Below, one piece after another: positions 34,600-44,392 of a stretch of DNA of 64,000 nucleotides (the stretch's first letter is position 1; each line of letters starts with the position of its first letter). Below the pieces are notes generated by a model. It made no database searches and was not told the DNA's origin. It saw only the letters and a list, made by a program, of their open reading frames with translations. The DNA is from Tomocerus qinae. Taxonomy: Eukaryota; Arthropoda; Collembola; Entomobryomorpha; Tomoceridae. The stretch lies in NCBI GenBank assembly GCA_020055645.1, contig CM034546.1, positions 60,326,001 to 60,390,000 on the forward strand, read 5' to 3'. The position numbers and the translations under genes are program-made.

Positions 34600-35640
34600 A
34601 ACATTATTTTTGAATTAATTAATTGTGGTAGAGTTTTTAACTCCTGACGGAAGATAGTTCCAATCATTAATGATTCTTTGCATCAATATCTAATCCTGAT
34701 CCTAATATACCTTTAAGGTTTCCTATGACCCTATGACCATTTCTGTATTCCTTCTCTACTTTTAAGAATTTTGAGTAGTCAATGTCGTAGTAATTATTGA
34801 AAATTTTGAACGCCTCAATACGATCACCTCGTTTTCTTCTTTCTTCGAGTGACACCGACTTAAGTATTTTGAGCCTTTCGTGGTATGACAAATGCTTAAT
34901 TTAGGGTAGCATACGTATAGCCATTCTCTGCACATTCTCCAGAATGGCAGATTCCTTTTTGCGAAGTGAGTTCCAGATTGAATAGCAATACTCTAGGCGA
35001 GGCCTAATAAATGTAATTATCAGTCTGCGGAGAGATGTGACATTGAGGTATTTAAAAGCTCTTCTTATAGCGATGCATGCTATTCTGCCTTTGCTTTCTG
35101 AGCAGCATGCATCTCATACTGCCTTGTAGCGGAGAGATTGTAGCTGAATAAGCTACATAAGTCACGTTCCATTTCACTGTTGTCGGGTTCTTCACCTTCA
35201 GACTTTTTTGACAGCGGCTTGTGTAGCCGTGTTAATACGTGCGTTTTTTTCTTATTAATCTCCATAAGTTGTCTTTATTCCATTTGGAAAGTTGGATTAA
35301 GTCTTTTTGTGTGGTTAGTGAGCCAGGGTTATTTTCTCTTACTGTAAATAATTTTGACTCGTCGCCATAAAGTTCCATTTCACTTTCTATTTGTTAATTG
35401 TTAGAGGACGTCATTGACGAATAGCTCGTAAAAAATGGCTGATATTACCCTCCTTGTAGGACTTCCGAAGTTACAGACCTGTGCGGTGGTTGACATTTCC
35501 CTGTTAGCTTTCACTTTTAAGGTGCGATTCTAAAGAAAACTTTCTACCCATTTAGTACACCGGCTTGACACTAGGTTGTTGCCACTGAATTTTTTCACAA
35601 GTAAATTTATCGACGCTTTGTCAAAAATGTGTTACAAACT
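34600..35640 (-). pseudogene. Degenerate LINE reverse transcriptase, C-terminal part (L2/CR1-like)
   Basis: Reading from 35,640 downward through several frame changes gives RT landmarks. They include 'KWVESFL' (degenerate), 'VKANREMS', 'ELFVNDV', 'LYGDESKLF' (decayed YADD block) and 'LIQLSKWNKDNL'. Then come 'EMERDLCSLFSYNLS', 'FIRPRLEYCYSIWNS', 'ESAILENVQRMAIRML' and 'LSYHERLKILKSVSLEERRK' (34,891-34,820). The final block is the typical end of CR1/L2-type polymerases. Stops and frameshifts make it inactive. It differs from the RNase H LINE nearby, so at least two LINE lineages have landed in this intron. Confidence 0.7.
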
Positions 35641-35748
35641 CTAAAAACTGTTTAAACGATGGTCTTTTACAGAGGAATTTGCAGCGGATAAATGTTAGGC
35701 GTATCTGTTGGTAGGGTCACAGTTTGAACCACTTTAAACATCGGACAT

Positions 35749-37690
35749 GTGTGTGTGTGTGTTAGTGGGAGAGTATGATCAATACTATTGAAGAGTAAAG
35801 ACACACTACCGCTCAAGGCGCGAGGTCTTACTTGCAGTTGCTCCCTGAACTTACTGTTCGGAGAAGCCACTCATTCGTCCTGCAGACATACAAAATGAAA
35901 GCAGAGACGACAAGGGCAACCCCGGTAACTCATCCACGTGAATGAGAAACTTACTCAGGTGATTGAATCTCAACTCGCTCAAAGTTGGGCATTCAGCCAC
36001 ATGGTGGACCGACGTCTCAAGGCTTAGTGCGCACAATGGGCAGAGCGGAGACGAATGATTCCCGAATAGATTATGATGCTTGGCCAAGGAGGAGAAACCA
36101 GTAATTAAATGAGTGAAGACCCTGAGCGTTCTTTTACTCAAACTTGTGAAATATTTGCTTTTGGTATATGAAGGTGAAGGGAAAAATAATTTTGTAGTTT
36201 TGCAATCTGAATATCTTTTCCAATTTTGAATTTTTAATTTGTTAAAAGCTTTGGAGATAACAGTTTTTGCGCATTGCGAAGAAAATGCCAGTATTGGTTC
36301 AGGACCAAAAACTGCCATTTTTGTGGATTCTTTGGCTAATAAATCAGCCTCCTCGTTTCCTATAATACCAGTATGCCTGGGAACCTATTGTAGGGTAAAG
36401 GATGCACTTTCTGAAAGTTTGTGCAAGGCTATGAAACATTCAAGTATCAATGCCCAGTCCGTGTAATTAGCCGCAAGGGCTTTTAAAGAACTGAGAGAGT
36501 CGCTGTAGATGACTACTTCATCTTTCCAGTCCAGATCTGTGATTTTAGATATGACCATAAGTATAGCTACCAATCCCGCTTGAAACACAGTAGCATATTG
36601 TCCTAAACATTGCTGTATGAAGATATGACTATCAGTGCTAGTAATTAATGCAGCACATCCTGCTAAATTGTCCATTTTCGACCCGTCTGTATAACAGACC
36701 AGTCTCTGGTTTGAAGGTTTTTCTGTGTCAAGTACAGTAAAATTTACCCATGAGGGCAGTTAAGGGAGTTGAGTCCATATGAAATTCCAACTCAGGCAAT
36801 TGTTTCAAAAGATTTGCAATTAGATCAACATGCGTTAATCTTTTAAGGCTCCCTCTCCCATACCAGGGCAGCCATTTTCCAGTACAACGCAATCGATGTG
36901 CTGTTGAAATAGCGGTTTTAGTAAGGAATATATCTATAGGCTCAATACCTACTATACATTTTAACGTTGCAGAGGGTGTACTATACATTGCGCTAGTAGT
37001 CATTAAACAGGCTAGTCGTTGAACACTAGCCAAAGTTGATATTTTAGATTTGTTGTGAACAGCCGTTAACCAAGAAAAAGCTGCGGAAGATAAAGTTGGT
37101 CTGACTACATCTGTATATGGCCACAAGGTGGTTTTTGGTGAAAGACCCCACGTTTGGCCAACAGCTCTTTTACATTGCATAAGAGCTGCTTTAACCTTAC
37201 CAGTTTTAACATTACAGTGGGTACTCCAAGTCAGTCCACTATCCAAATGAACACCTGGGTACCGCACATTGTTGACAAATGCAATATTTTTACCTCTTAA
37301 TCTGAGAGGTTTCATTTTGGGTTTTTTATACCGTGCATGAAATATAATAATTTCGATTTTGTCTGGGTGAATGGAAAGATCCCGCTGACTGCACCAATCT
37401 TCGATGATATTAAGGACTCTTTGCCTTAAAGCTCTCATCGTATCTTCGTCTATGCCAACCTGAAAAAGCCCAAGTTTATCTGCAAATGCTTGTCTATAGA
37501 TAGAGCTGACGTTGGACAGTTTCGCTAAGAGCTCATGGATGACTAGATTCTATAATAATGGCGATAGTACCCCCTCTTGAGGGCACCCTCTTTCAATTTT
37601 AATGCTTTGAATAGCGGATCCAACCTGCAATCCTCTGGAAGCTCTGATGTTTCCAAAGATGCATTAAATTTATTATAGTAAGCGCAAGTG
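35749..37690 (-). pseudogene. 5'-truncated RNase H-bearing LINE copy, catalytically dead
   Basis: A minus-strand copy related to the element at 44,292-48,730. Its 3' tail is the (AC)n run at 35,749-35,763. Going upstream there follow the C-terminal region with CPLCALSLETSVHHVAEC (zinc-knuckle-like), the RNase H segment (36,675-36,385), the thumb/linker (37,438-36,728) and the RT palm to about 37,620. In the palm the catalytic YADD has become FADK (about 37,470-37,480), the GCPQGG block reads GCPQEG and a stop follows shortly. The copy ends around 37,640-37,690, possibly after a small internal deletion. Frames are broken at about 36,330-36,390 and 36,680-36,730. Confidence 0.85.
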
Positions 37691-37719
37691 TTGCCGTCCC
37701 AGCTGCGATTATAAGCCTC

Positions 37720-38200
37720 CTATTACCATAAGCCGTCGCTCACTTATTCCGTCTTCCACTGTAGTGGAAACTAACAGCCGTTTTGACTAAGAGTGTTCAA
37801 TTTTATACCTCGACCCGACTCCCACAAACACGACAACCTTAAAGGAGTCAACACCCATCAACACAAAACCGGACACACCTCCACCAAAACAACAGTCGAC
37901 CACATGGAACCCACCACCACGAAAGCCGACTGCATGGGACCCAACACGACAGCTGACCACACCAAACCCAACACATAATAACACTACAACCGACTAAATG
38001 GGACTTCACGCCACCAACACTAGAGCCGACTACATGGGACCCGACACCTACAAACACGACAGCCCATCACACGGAAGCCAAAACCCACCAACACGACAGC
38101 AGACTACATGGGACCCAACAGAAAACCTGACCACCACTAACACAAGACCCGACTCCCACCAACACGACAGCCGACTCCCGACCACATGATTTATATTTAA
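37720..38200. repeat. Minisatellite with GACTACATGGGACCC / CACCAACACGACAGC units
   Basis: Imperfect units of about 35-40 bp combine 'GACTACATGGGACCCAACA' and 'CACCAACACGACAGCCGAC'. The leading part (37,735-37,845: TAAGCCGTCGCTCA...CGACCCGACTCCCACAAACA) is repeated in direct orientation at 41,826-41,912, so both derive from one dispersed unit. Confidence 0.75.
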
Positions 38201-38346
38201 CTTGACGGCGCTGTACGGATATCAGTTTTAGCTCGCCTGAATAAGGCAGCTTATAGAACCGCACAGTCTGTCCGTACGTCCGTCTGTCCGCCAACACTGC
38301 AACTTTTGAAAACATTCACAGAAATTGACCAAACTTGCCAAAAACC

Positions 38347-38528
38347 AGGGTTGCGGTTTGTCCGGATGAAATTGGTTTTGTCCAGTGGACAAAACCATTT
38401 CGTCCACTAAACATAACCATTTTATCCGGATAAAATTAATTTCATCCGGATAAAATCATTTTTTCCAGTGGATAAAAACCATTTTATCCAATTCGTCCAC
38501 ACCTTCCTATCCGGATGCCGCAACCCTG
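38347..38528. mobile_element. hAT MITE nested in the foldback's left arm
   Basis: The 182-bp element has ends CAGGGTTGCGG and CCGCAACCCTG and a perfect 8-bp target duplication CCAAAAAC (38,339-38,346 and 38,529-38,536). The interior is made of TTTTATCCGGATAAAAT-type palindromic units. Removing it and one duplication copy restores alignment of the left arm with the right arm, which proves insertion after the foldback formed. Confidence 0.95.
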
Positions 38529-38699
38529 CCAAAAACATTGCTAATGGCCCTGTGACGAACCCTATTGGTTTAGGTCAAAATCATTTAATAGGTTACCGAG
38601 ACACCGCGCACTCACTTTGTCTTCATTTTGATAGTCAAAGTGAAAAATGAGCTTTGAGTGGAGTTTGAGTTATGGGTACCTCATTCTTGGTTTCAAAGT

Positions 38700-38895
38700 T
38701 ATTTTGGTTCCGCTGCCACAGTCCTCTCTTTGTATTCGAAAGACAGTGGACCATATGTTGCATTACAATGGACCTCCCACGTTGATTTGCTCGACTCGAA
38801 GTTTGAGCTGAAGTTCAGGCTTTGTATTGCAACATATGATCCATTGTCTTTTGAATACAAAGAGAGGACTGGTAGCGGAACGATAGTATCAAGTT
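38700..38895. repeat. Palindrome inside the foldback
   Basis: GGTTCCGCTGCCACAGTCCT...TTGTATTC (from 38,706) pairs with GAATACAA...AGGACTGGTAGCGGAAC (to about 38,882). Arms are about 65 bp with a spacer of about 55 bp. Confidence 0.8.
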
Positions 38896-39234
38896 CAGTT
38901 CTTTTAAGTCAGAAACTAATAAACGTAGGGAAGTGACTTTATAACCACCAGAAATCTAAGTTGTTTATCAAGAACTGTATGTATTTATTTATTTTCCGAA
39001 ATCTGTAGGTAAAAATGTTCAAAAAGCTACAAAATATGTACAGAAATATGTACAAAAATACCAAAATATGTAGAAAAGGTACCCAAAAAAGGAAAACATG
39101 TAGAAAAAAAGCGGAAAACATATACGAAATTATGTACAAAAACCTACAGCAAGCCGTAACAGAAGCTCGCCTGAGTAAAGGGGACGTGTGCACATTTTTG
39201 GTTTATCAATAGAGGAAATAAATTGATTTTGATT

Positions 39235-39790
39235 ATTAAAGTGAACACTAATCCAAATTAGATTAATATTTATTCATAATTCACAATAAAAATAAATAAT
39301 TGATTCATATTGAGTATTAAAATCAAAAGAAAATCAAAATCGATTTAGATTTATATTGATTATCAAAATCAACAGAAAATCAAAATCGATTTATATTTAT
39401 TATCAAAATCAACAGAAAATCAAAATTAATAATTATTGAACATTACAATTAACAGAAAATCAAATTGATTAATATTGGCTATCAAATTCAACAGAAAATC
39501 AAAAATAGATCAATATTGAGTACCAAATAAATAAACAAAAATCCCAAATTGATTAACATTGAGTATCAAAATAAACAGAAATCCCACATTGATTAATATT
39601 AAGTATCAAAATAAACAGAATCACCAAACTGATTAATATTGAGTATCAAAATCATCAGAAATGTCAGAAAATCAAAAGTGATTAACAATGAGTATCAAAA
39701 TCAACAGAAAATAAAAATTGATTAATATTGAGTATAATAGTATAAAAATCAAAAGAAAATCAAAATTGGTTGATATTAACTATCATAATG
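39235..39790. repeat. 40-bp minisatellite
   Basis: Units of ATTGATTAATATTGAGTATC followed by AAAATCAACAGAAAATCAAA recur about 13 times, with substitutions and small deletions, inside the 38,225-40,229 foldback. Confidence 0.9.
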
Positions 39791-40239
39791 AAAAGTAACT
39801 CGAAAAATATAAATTTGACTATTAATTGCATATGAATGCGAAATAGATTTATTTCCGCCCTACAATAGTTATTTTCCTGTTATATTTACTTTATTATAAA
39901 ATATTAAATTTGGTCGAAGCGGAGTTAAATATTATATACTATCCGCTAACAATTCTTAGGAAACACAATTAAACTTTTAATGTCCATTTAATGCCAATTT
40001 TTCATTTTGACTATCAAAATGAAGACAGAGTGAGCGCGCGGCATCTCAGCAACCTATAGACCGATTTGAGCCAAAACGAATAGGGTTCGTCACTGGTCTG
40101 TAGGCATTGTTTTTGCTAAGTTTGGTTAACTTCCGTCGTTACGTTCAAAAGTTACAGTGTTGGCGAACGGACGGACGAACGGACGGACTGTGCGGTTCTA
40201 TAAGCTCGCTTCCTCAGGCGAGCTAAAACGTCACATGAT

Positions 40240-41070
40240 AAATATTTTAAATGGTTTTAGACAAATGGATAAAAAAGTTTATAAAGGCAAATTTAAATAT
40301 TGAAAATATCAAATTATTTTCTAAGTTGCGTTAAATTTCTCTAAAAGTTTCTACTTTGTGTGAAAATAAAGGTTTAATTTGCAAAAACCCAAAAATATGG
40401 ATAATAATGTTCTAATTGCCAAAATATGTATGAATAATATTTTTTAGGTTCCAAACCCTACAAAATATGTAAAATATAGTGGGTGTCAAAATGCTTGAAA
40501 CGTGTTGTTGTTGCTTGTGAAACGGTGACATCCGAAGTCTCAGGACTGAATTCTCAAGCATGAAAACATGTTTTTACCTAAATATAACGGCATGAATTTA
40601 TTACATTCAGATTCAGATTAGTTTTATTTAAGTGCCAATTAATTTTCAGTACAAACATATATTATTATACATGAAGTCTGTTTCTCAAATAAAAGCACCG
40701 AAGGCAAGCTAGTTACCTTACTCCCATAATCAATGCCGCGTCGTACCCAGTTACAATCGAAAGTCAGTATATACATTATGGTTTTAAGAGAACATCTCTA
40801 TACATAATAGGTATTGTATAGCACCACTAATGATGACATTAAATGACGAGGTCAAAACTTTCAATTTACCCTTTTTCGAAGATTTTTCGAACATCTTCGA
40901 AAATTTTCGATTATTTTAAAATGTTGTGTGGTGTGTTGACTGTTGGGCAGAGCCTAGTAAATTTATGTTAAATGATGTATATTCATAGGCATGCTCTAAA
41001 CGGTGGTAAAGCTAGACTGAACTAAAGAGAGCGCAAAGGTCGCTTGAAACGTCTATAATGGAACGGCTGC
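40240..41070. other. No gene recognised
   Basis: AT-rich sequence with short CGAA-TTTTCGA tracts (40,875-40,915). No domain, array or long inverted repeat is visible. Confidence 0.5.
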
Positions 41071-41072
41071 TA

Positions 41073-41748
41073 TCTAATATATAACAACAGTCTGGGATAA
41101 AGCAATAAATTTATTAACCTATCTATGTATGAATCTATCAATGTCCCCGTTTGCATCTGGTATGAGAGCCTAGTTAACATGAACATACTACGTAACGGAA
41201 AACCGCCTTCCACAGGAGTAACGCAGATGCTGACACTGACTGTAACACTTTTTGGTGCCTCCTCCTTCCATCAATACGTAATATATGCACGTTCCTTAAC
41301 GGCAAAAAAACAAAATGCGCATGCTCAATTCCTCTAAAGCACCGAAAAAAGTTTTGTTTCATAATTTTATCCCCATCCCAGCAATAATAGTTTACATTAC
41401 ATAAGTTGATCAACGGTGATTAAATGAAAATTATTAGCTAAAGGGACATTTTGAAATGATCACATGTACGCATTAATTGGCATTTCAAAACATCTAATAC
41501 AAATTGGTTCTGCTATGTCGACAAACTTATAAAGCATTTTTAGTAGTGCTGGTTTACTTTTTACTGCCTGTTAATTTTTTTGTGCCACTTTGCACACCTT
41601 TTTTGTATAGAATTATATATAACAGTATCGGTTAACATAATTAACCTTAGTGAATTACCAATGAATTTTTTGGAATTGTTTTTGTTACTGTAATGGGTAG
41701 CCTGCTTCTCTTGAGTGCTAGGTTCCTCCTTTAGCTGGATTTGTTTCG
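41073..41748 (+). mobile_element. Diverged non-autonomous Helitron
   Basis: It starts TCTAATATATAAC after an A. It shares GATAAAGCAATAAATTTA with the 19,376 copy near the 5' end. In its second half it shares CATTTCAAAACATCTAATAC, GGTTCTGCTATGTCGACAAA and TTCTCTTGAGTG with the minus-strand copies at 52,715 and 60,518. The 3' end aligns to about TTTAGCTGGATTTG (41,731-41,745) but the final CTAG has decayed. Confidence 0.65.
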
Positions 41749-41825
41749 GGATATCGTCTTAGATATAGGACAGTCATGGTGTCTGTGCCTGTTAATGCTT
41801 CAAACATAATCTTTCGTTTACTATA

Positions 41826-41912
41826 AGCCGTCGCTCAATTCTTCCGTCTTCCGTGTTGTGACAGACATTGTGCAATGTTCAAGCTCGACCCGACTCCCAC
41901 AAACTCGACAGT
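41826..41912. repeat. Dispersed repeat shared with 37,735-37,845
   Basis: TAAGCCGTCGCTCAATTCTT and CTCGACCCGACTCCCACAAA match the start of the 37.7 kb minisatellite region in the same order and orientation. 41,920-42,280 holds nothing else recognisable. Confidence 0.7.
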
Positions 41913-42289
41913 CTTTAATTCATGTTTTGATTCCCTCCAACAACATGCAAAGTCTGAATCTCTAACGAACATTCGACTTAATATAAGTAGCCATGTGGAT
42001 TTCTTGGCAACTTTGTAAACAGTAGTCTTCAACTTCTCTAATCAAATGTACTGGTCTAATTACTTTTGCATCATAAATAGATATAGGAAAAGTAACTGAA
42101 GAACCTATTAAAAAATAAATGGACATTCACCCACCTGTTGCAATTGATTCGATTTAAATATGTTATCTACGTCGTCCTCACTGTCGCTAATACCATGTTG
42201 GATACCTAGTTTAGGTTCTAAGTTGTTTACTGCAATAATAAACAAAGGTGTCATTCAATAATAAAATCATTGTATCCAATGAGAGATCT

Positions 42290-42955
42290 TGTTCTTAAAA
42301 ATTTTGTCATTCTTATGTGTAATGTATTAATGTATATGTTATCCCAATTTTTTAATACATGGCTAATGGCTATATTGTGGGATTCGGCAAACAAAAAAGA
42401 GTTAAAAATAGTTAGTAACGTGTTTAGGAGGGCTGGCCGTATGATCTACAAAAGGTTGTGGTATGAGAATATTAAAGAGTTGCTAAAAAGAGTACTATCC
42501 ATAAATATGATACTAGAGATAGAGATGAAATATTTTGTAAAGGTGTCCATAAAAATAAGTATAGTGAAAGGGTCTTAGAGAGTATTGTTTCTCGAACTTG
42601 GAACTGCCTTGTCTCCCATCTTCTTTTTCAGAGAATGATAATAGTATTTCATTCAGTAATGAAATAAAAATGTACCTACTGCAACAACAAATTTGCTAGA
42701 CACAACACTTAATTGATAACCCAAATTCTAAACCGAAGTGTACCTAGTATTGTTATTGATGTACCTAAGTATAGCAGATAAGATTAATGTCTTTAAATAA
42801 GTTGAGATATTCCATGTTTCCATGCCTTAAATGTAAAATCAGTTGTATGTCTACTTATGTAATTCTGTGACTTTTCAACTCAAGGGCTCATGTACACAGT
42901 GTACAGTACACTGTAATGAAAAGTTGATCCCAATAAATACATACATACATATAGC
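42290..42955 (+). pseudogene. LINE 3' fragment
   Basis: The frame at 42,340-42,580 carries 'WDSANKKELKIVSNVFRRAG' followed by 'RMIYKRLWYENIKELLKRV', resembling the last conserved block of L2/RTE-like polymerases (W-x-x-A-x-x-x-x-LKK, then QN-x-x-R). It is followed by a non-coding 3' region ending in AATAAATACATACATACATA (42,930-42,954), a plausible repeat tail. The upstream polymerase is missing, as expected for a 5'-truncated insertion. Confidence 0.5.
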
Positions 42956-42959
42956 ACTC

Positions 42960-43960
42960 TCCGGCCTTACGAGGGTTACGAGGTATACTTAAATGGCAAG
43001 TATAATAATACTTAAATTGGGCCCTATACTTGAAATACTTGCAAGTATTTTAAAATACTTAAATTATACTTAAATGAGTTTAAATCAGTAACAATGAAAT
43101 AACTTCATCCAGAACTCATTTTCAAATAAGTTTAAATATTGAATTTAAATCTTCACTGTCTTCAATCCAGTTAATTGCCAAAAATATTTTACAATTTTTA
43201 TAGAAACCTATTGATCACTAATCAGTGAAGGATATTAAATAGCAAACCTATTCTATTCGCAATTGTGTCACCAAACCGTTAAAACTAATTTTGAAGTTGA
43301 ATTTCAAATTCGCTTCGCGCGAACAGGTACCTTCTTTTGATTTCCTCCCTGATCTATATAGTAGTATGCATGAATATTAATATTTAAAAGACGAAATTTA
43401 CGTTATTATTGCTAATTTTCATCAAAAATCGTAAATTTTTCAGCTGCACACATATGATAGCGCGAAAAACGGTTGTATGACATTTGTAAACATTTACCAG
43501 CATGACGAGATAAGAATAGAGGTGGCATTGGCCAACGTGACCCAATCACTCCTTGAGGGTGTCTATTGTCCTGGTTTCCTCCCAGGTTCGTTGGCATTTA
43601 TTCACCCATGTTTCTATCATGGCGGATTGACATAATCAGGTAGGTCTCGTACAGATATTTACTCCACTTCGGTGCCTTGAGATGCCATTATGTCTCGTGC
43701 AGATTTCCACTCCAGTTCGATGCCTTAAGGCTTTTCCATGCATGGACTTGTTGACTTCTTATCCAGGTCGCATTTAAAAATCAAAAGCTTGAGGTTTGAG
43801 ATTTGAGCTTTGAGCTTCCTCAAGAAGTTCGTTAATTTCTCACATAGGTGCATGGGGTCAAATGAGTCCATCGTCTTGTTACACATTACACGCATTTTAG
43901 TTGATGTTGTTACTCTTCATGTAATATTATTATACTCGTTTTCGGTGGCTGCGAATTAAC
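42960..43960. other. No gene; short AT repeats
   Basis: 43,000-43,090 has repeats of AATACTTAAATTATACTTAA. The remainder has no array or domain; two 60-codon minus-strand frames look incidental. Confidence 0.5.
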
Positions 43961-43961
43961 G

Positions 43962-44206
43962 TGTATGGCACACACAGGAATCTTTGTATGGCAAGAAATT
44001 TCATCGAATAGTCGTACATTTGTATGGTACGTGGGTATCTAGACTCAGCAGTGTAACATGTTTGAAAGAACAATTTTGGCTTAGTACCATACATAGGTCC
44101 TTTACTTACCATACAATACCCCTCGGTTTTCTATAACGTACCATACAAATGTACGACTATTCGATGAAATTTCTTGCCATACAAAGATTCCTGTGTGTGC
44201 CATACA
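43962..44206. repeat. Perfect 70-bp inverted repeat
   Basis: 43,962-44,031 (TGTATGGCACACACAGGAAT...) and 44,137-44,206 are exact reverse complements over 70 bp, separated by 105 bp. The arms contain CCATACAAA-type words which also appear in the spacer (CTTACCATACA). Perfect identity implies recent origin or gene conversion. Confidence 0.95.
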
Positions 44207-44392
44207 AATTCATATTTTCCCGTTTTCGGTGACCAGCCGGAAAATGGCTGGCTAAAATGGCCAGTCGGTTGAAATTCTTTGTTAACCAGTGTGTGTGTGT
44301 TAGTAGGAGAGTATGATCATTACTATTGAGTAGCAAAGACACACTACCGCTCAAACCGCGAGGACTTACTTGCAGTTACTCCCTGAACAGCT

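Larger units (their letters stand above)
38225..40229. mobile_element. 2.0 kb foldback element with about 240-bp terminal inverted repeats
   Basis: The left end GTTTTAGCTCGCCTGA (38,225) and the right end TCAGGCGAGCTAAAAC (to 40,229) are the tips of inverted repeats of about 240 bp. Those continue through TTATAGAACCGCACAGT, GTGACGAACCCTATT and CATTTTGATAGTCAAA. The left arm is interrupted by a 182-bp hAT MITE. Inside are a 190-bp palindrome (38,700-38,895), a basic 65-codon frame of no clear meaning, and a 40-bp minisatellite. No transposase was found. Target duplication is not obvious. Confidence 0.8.
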
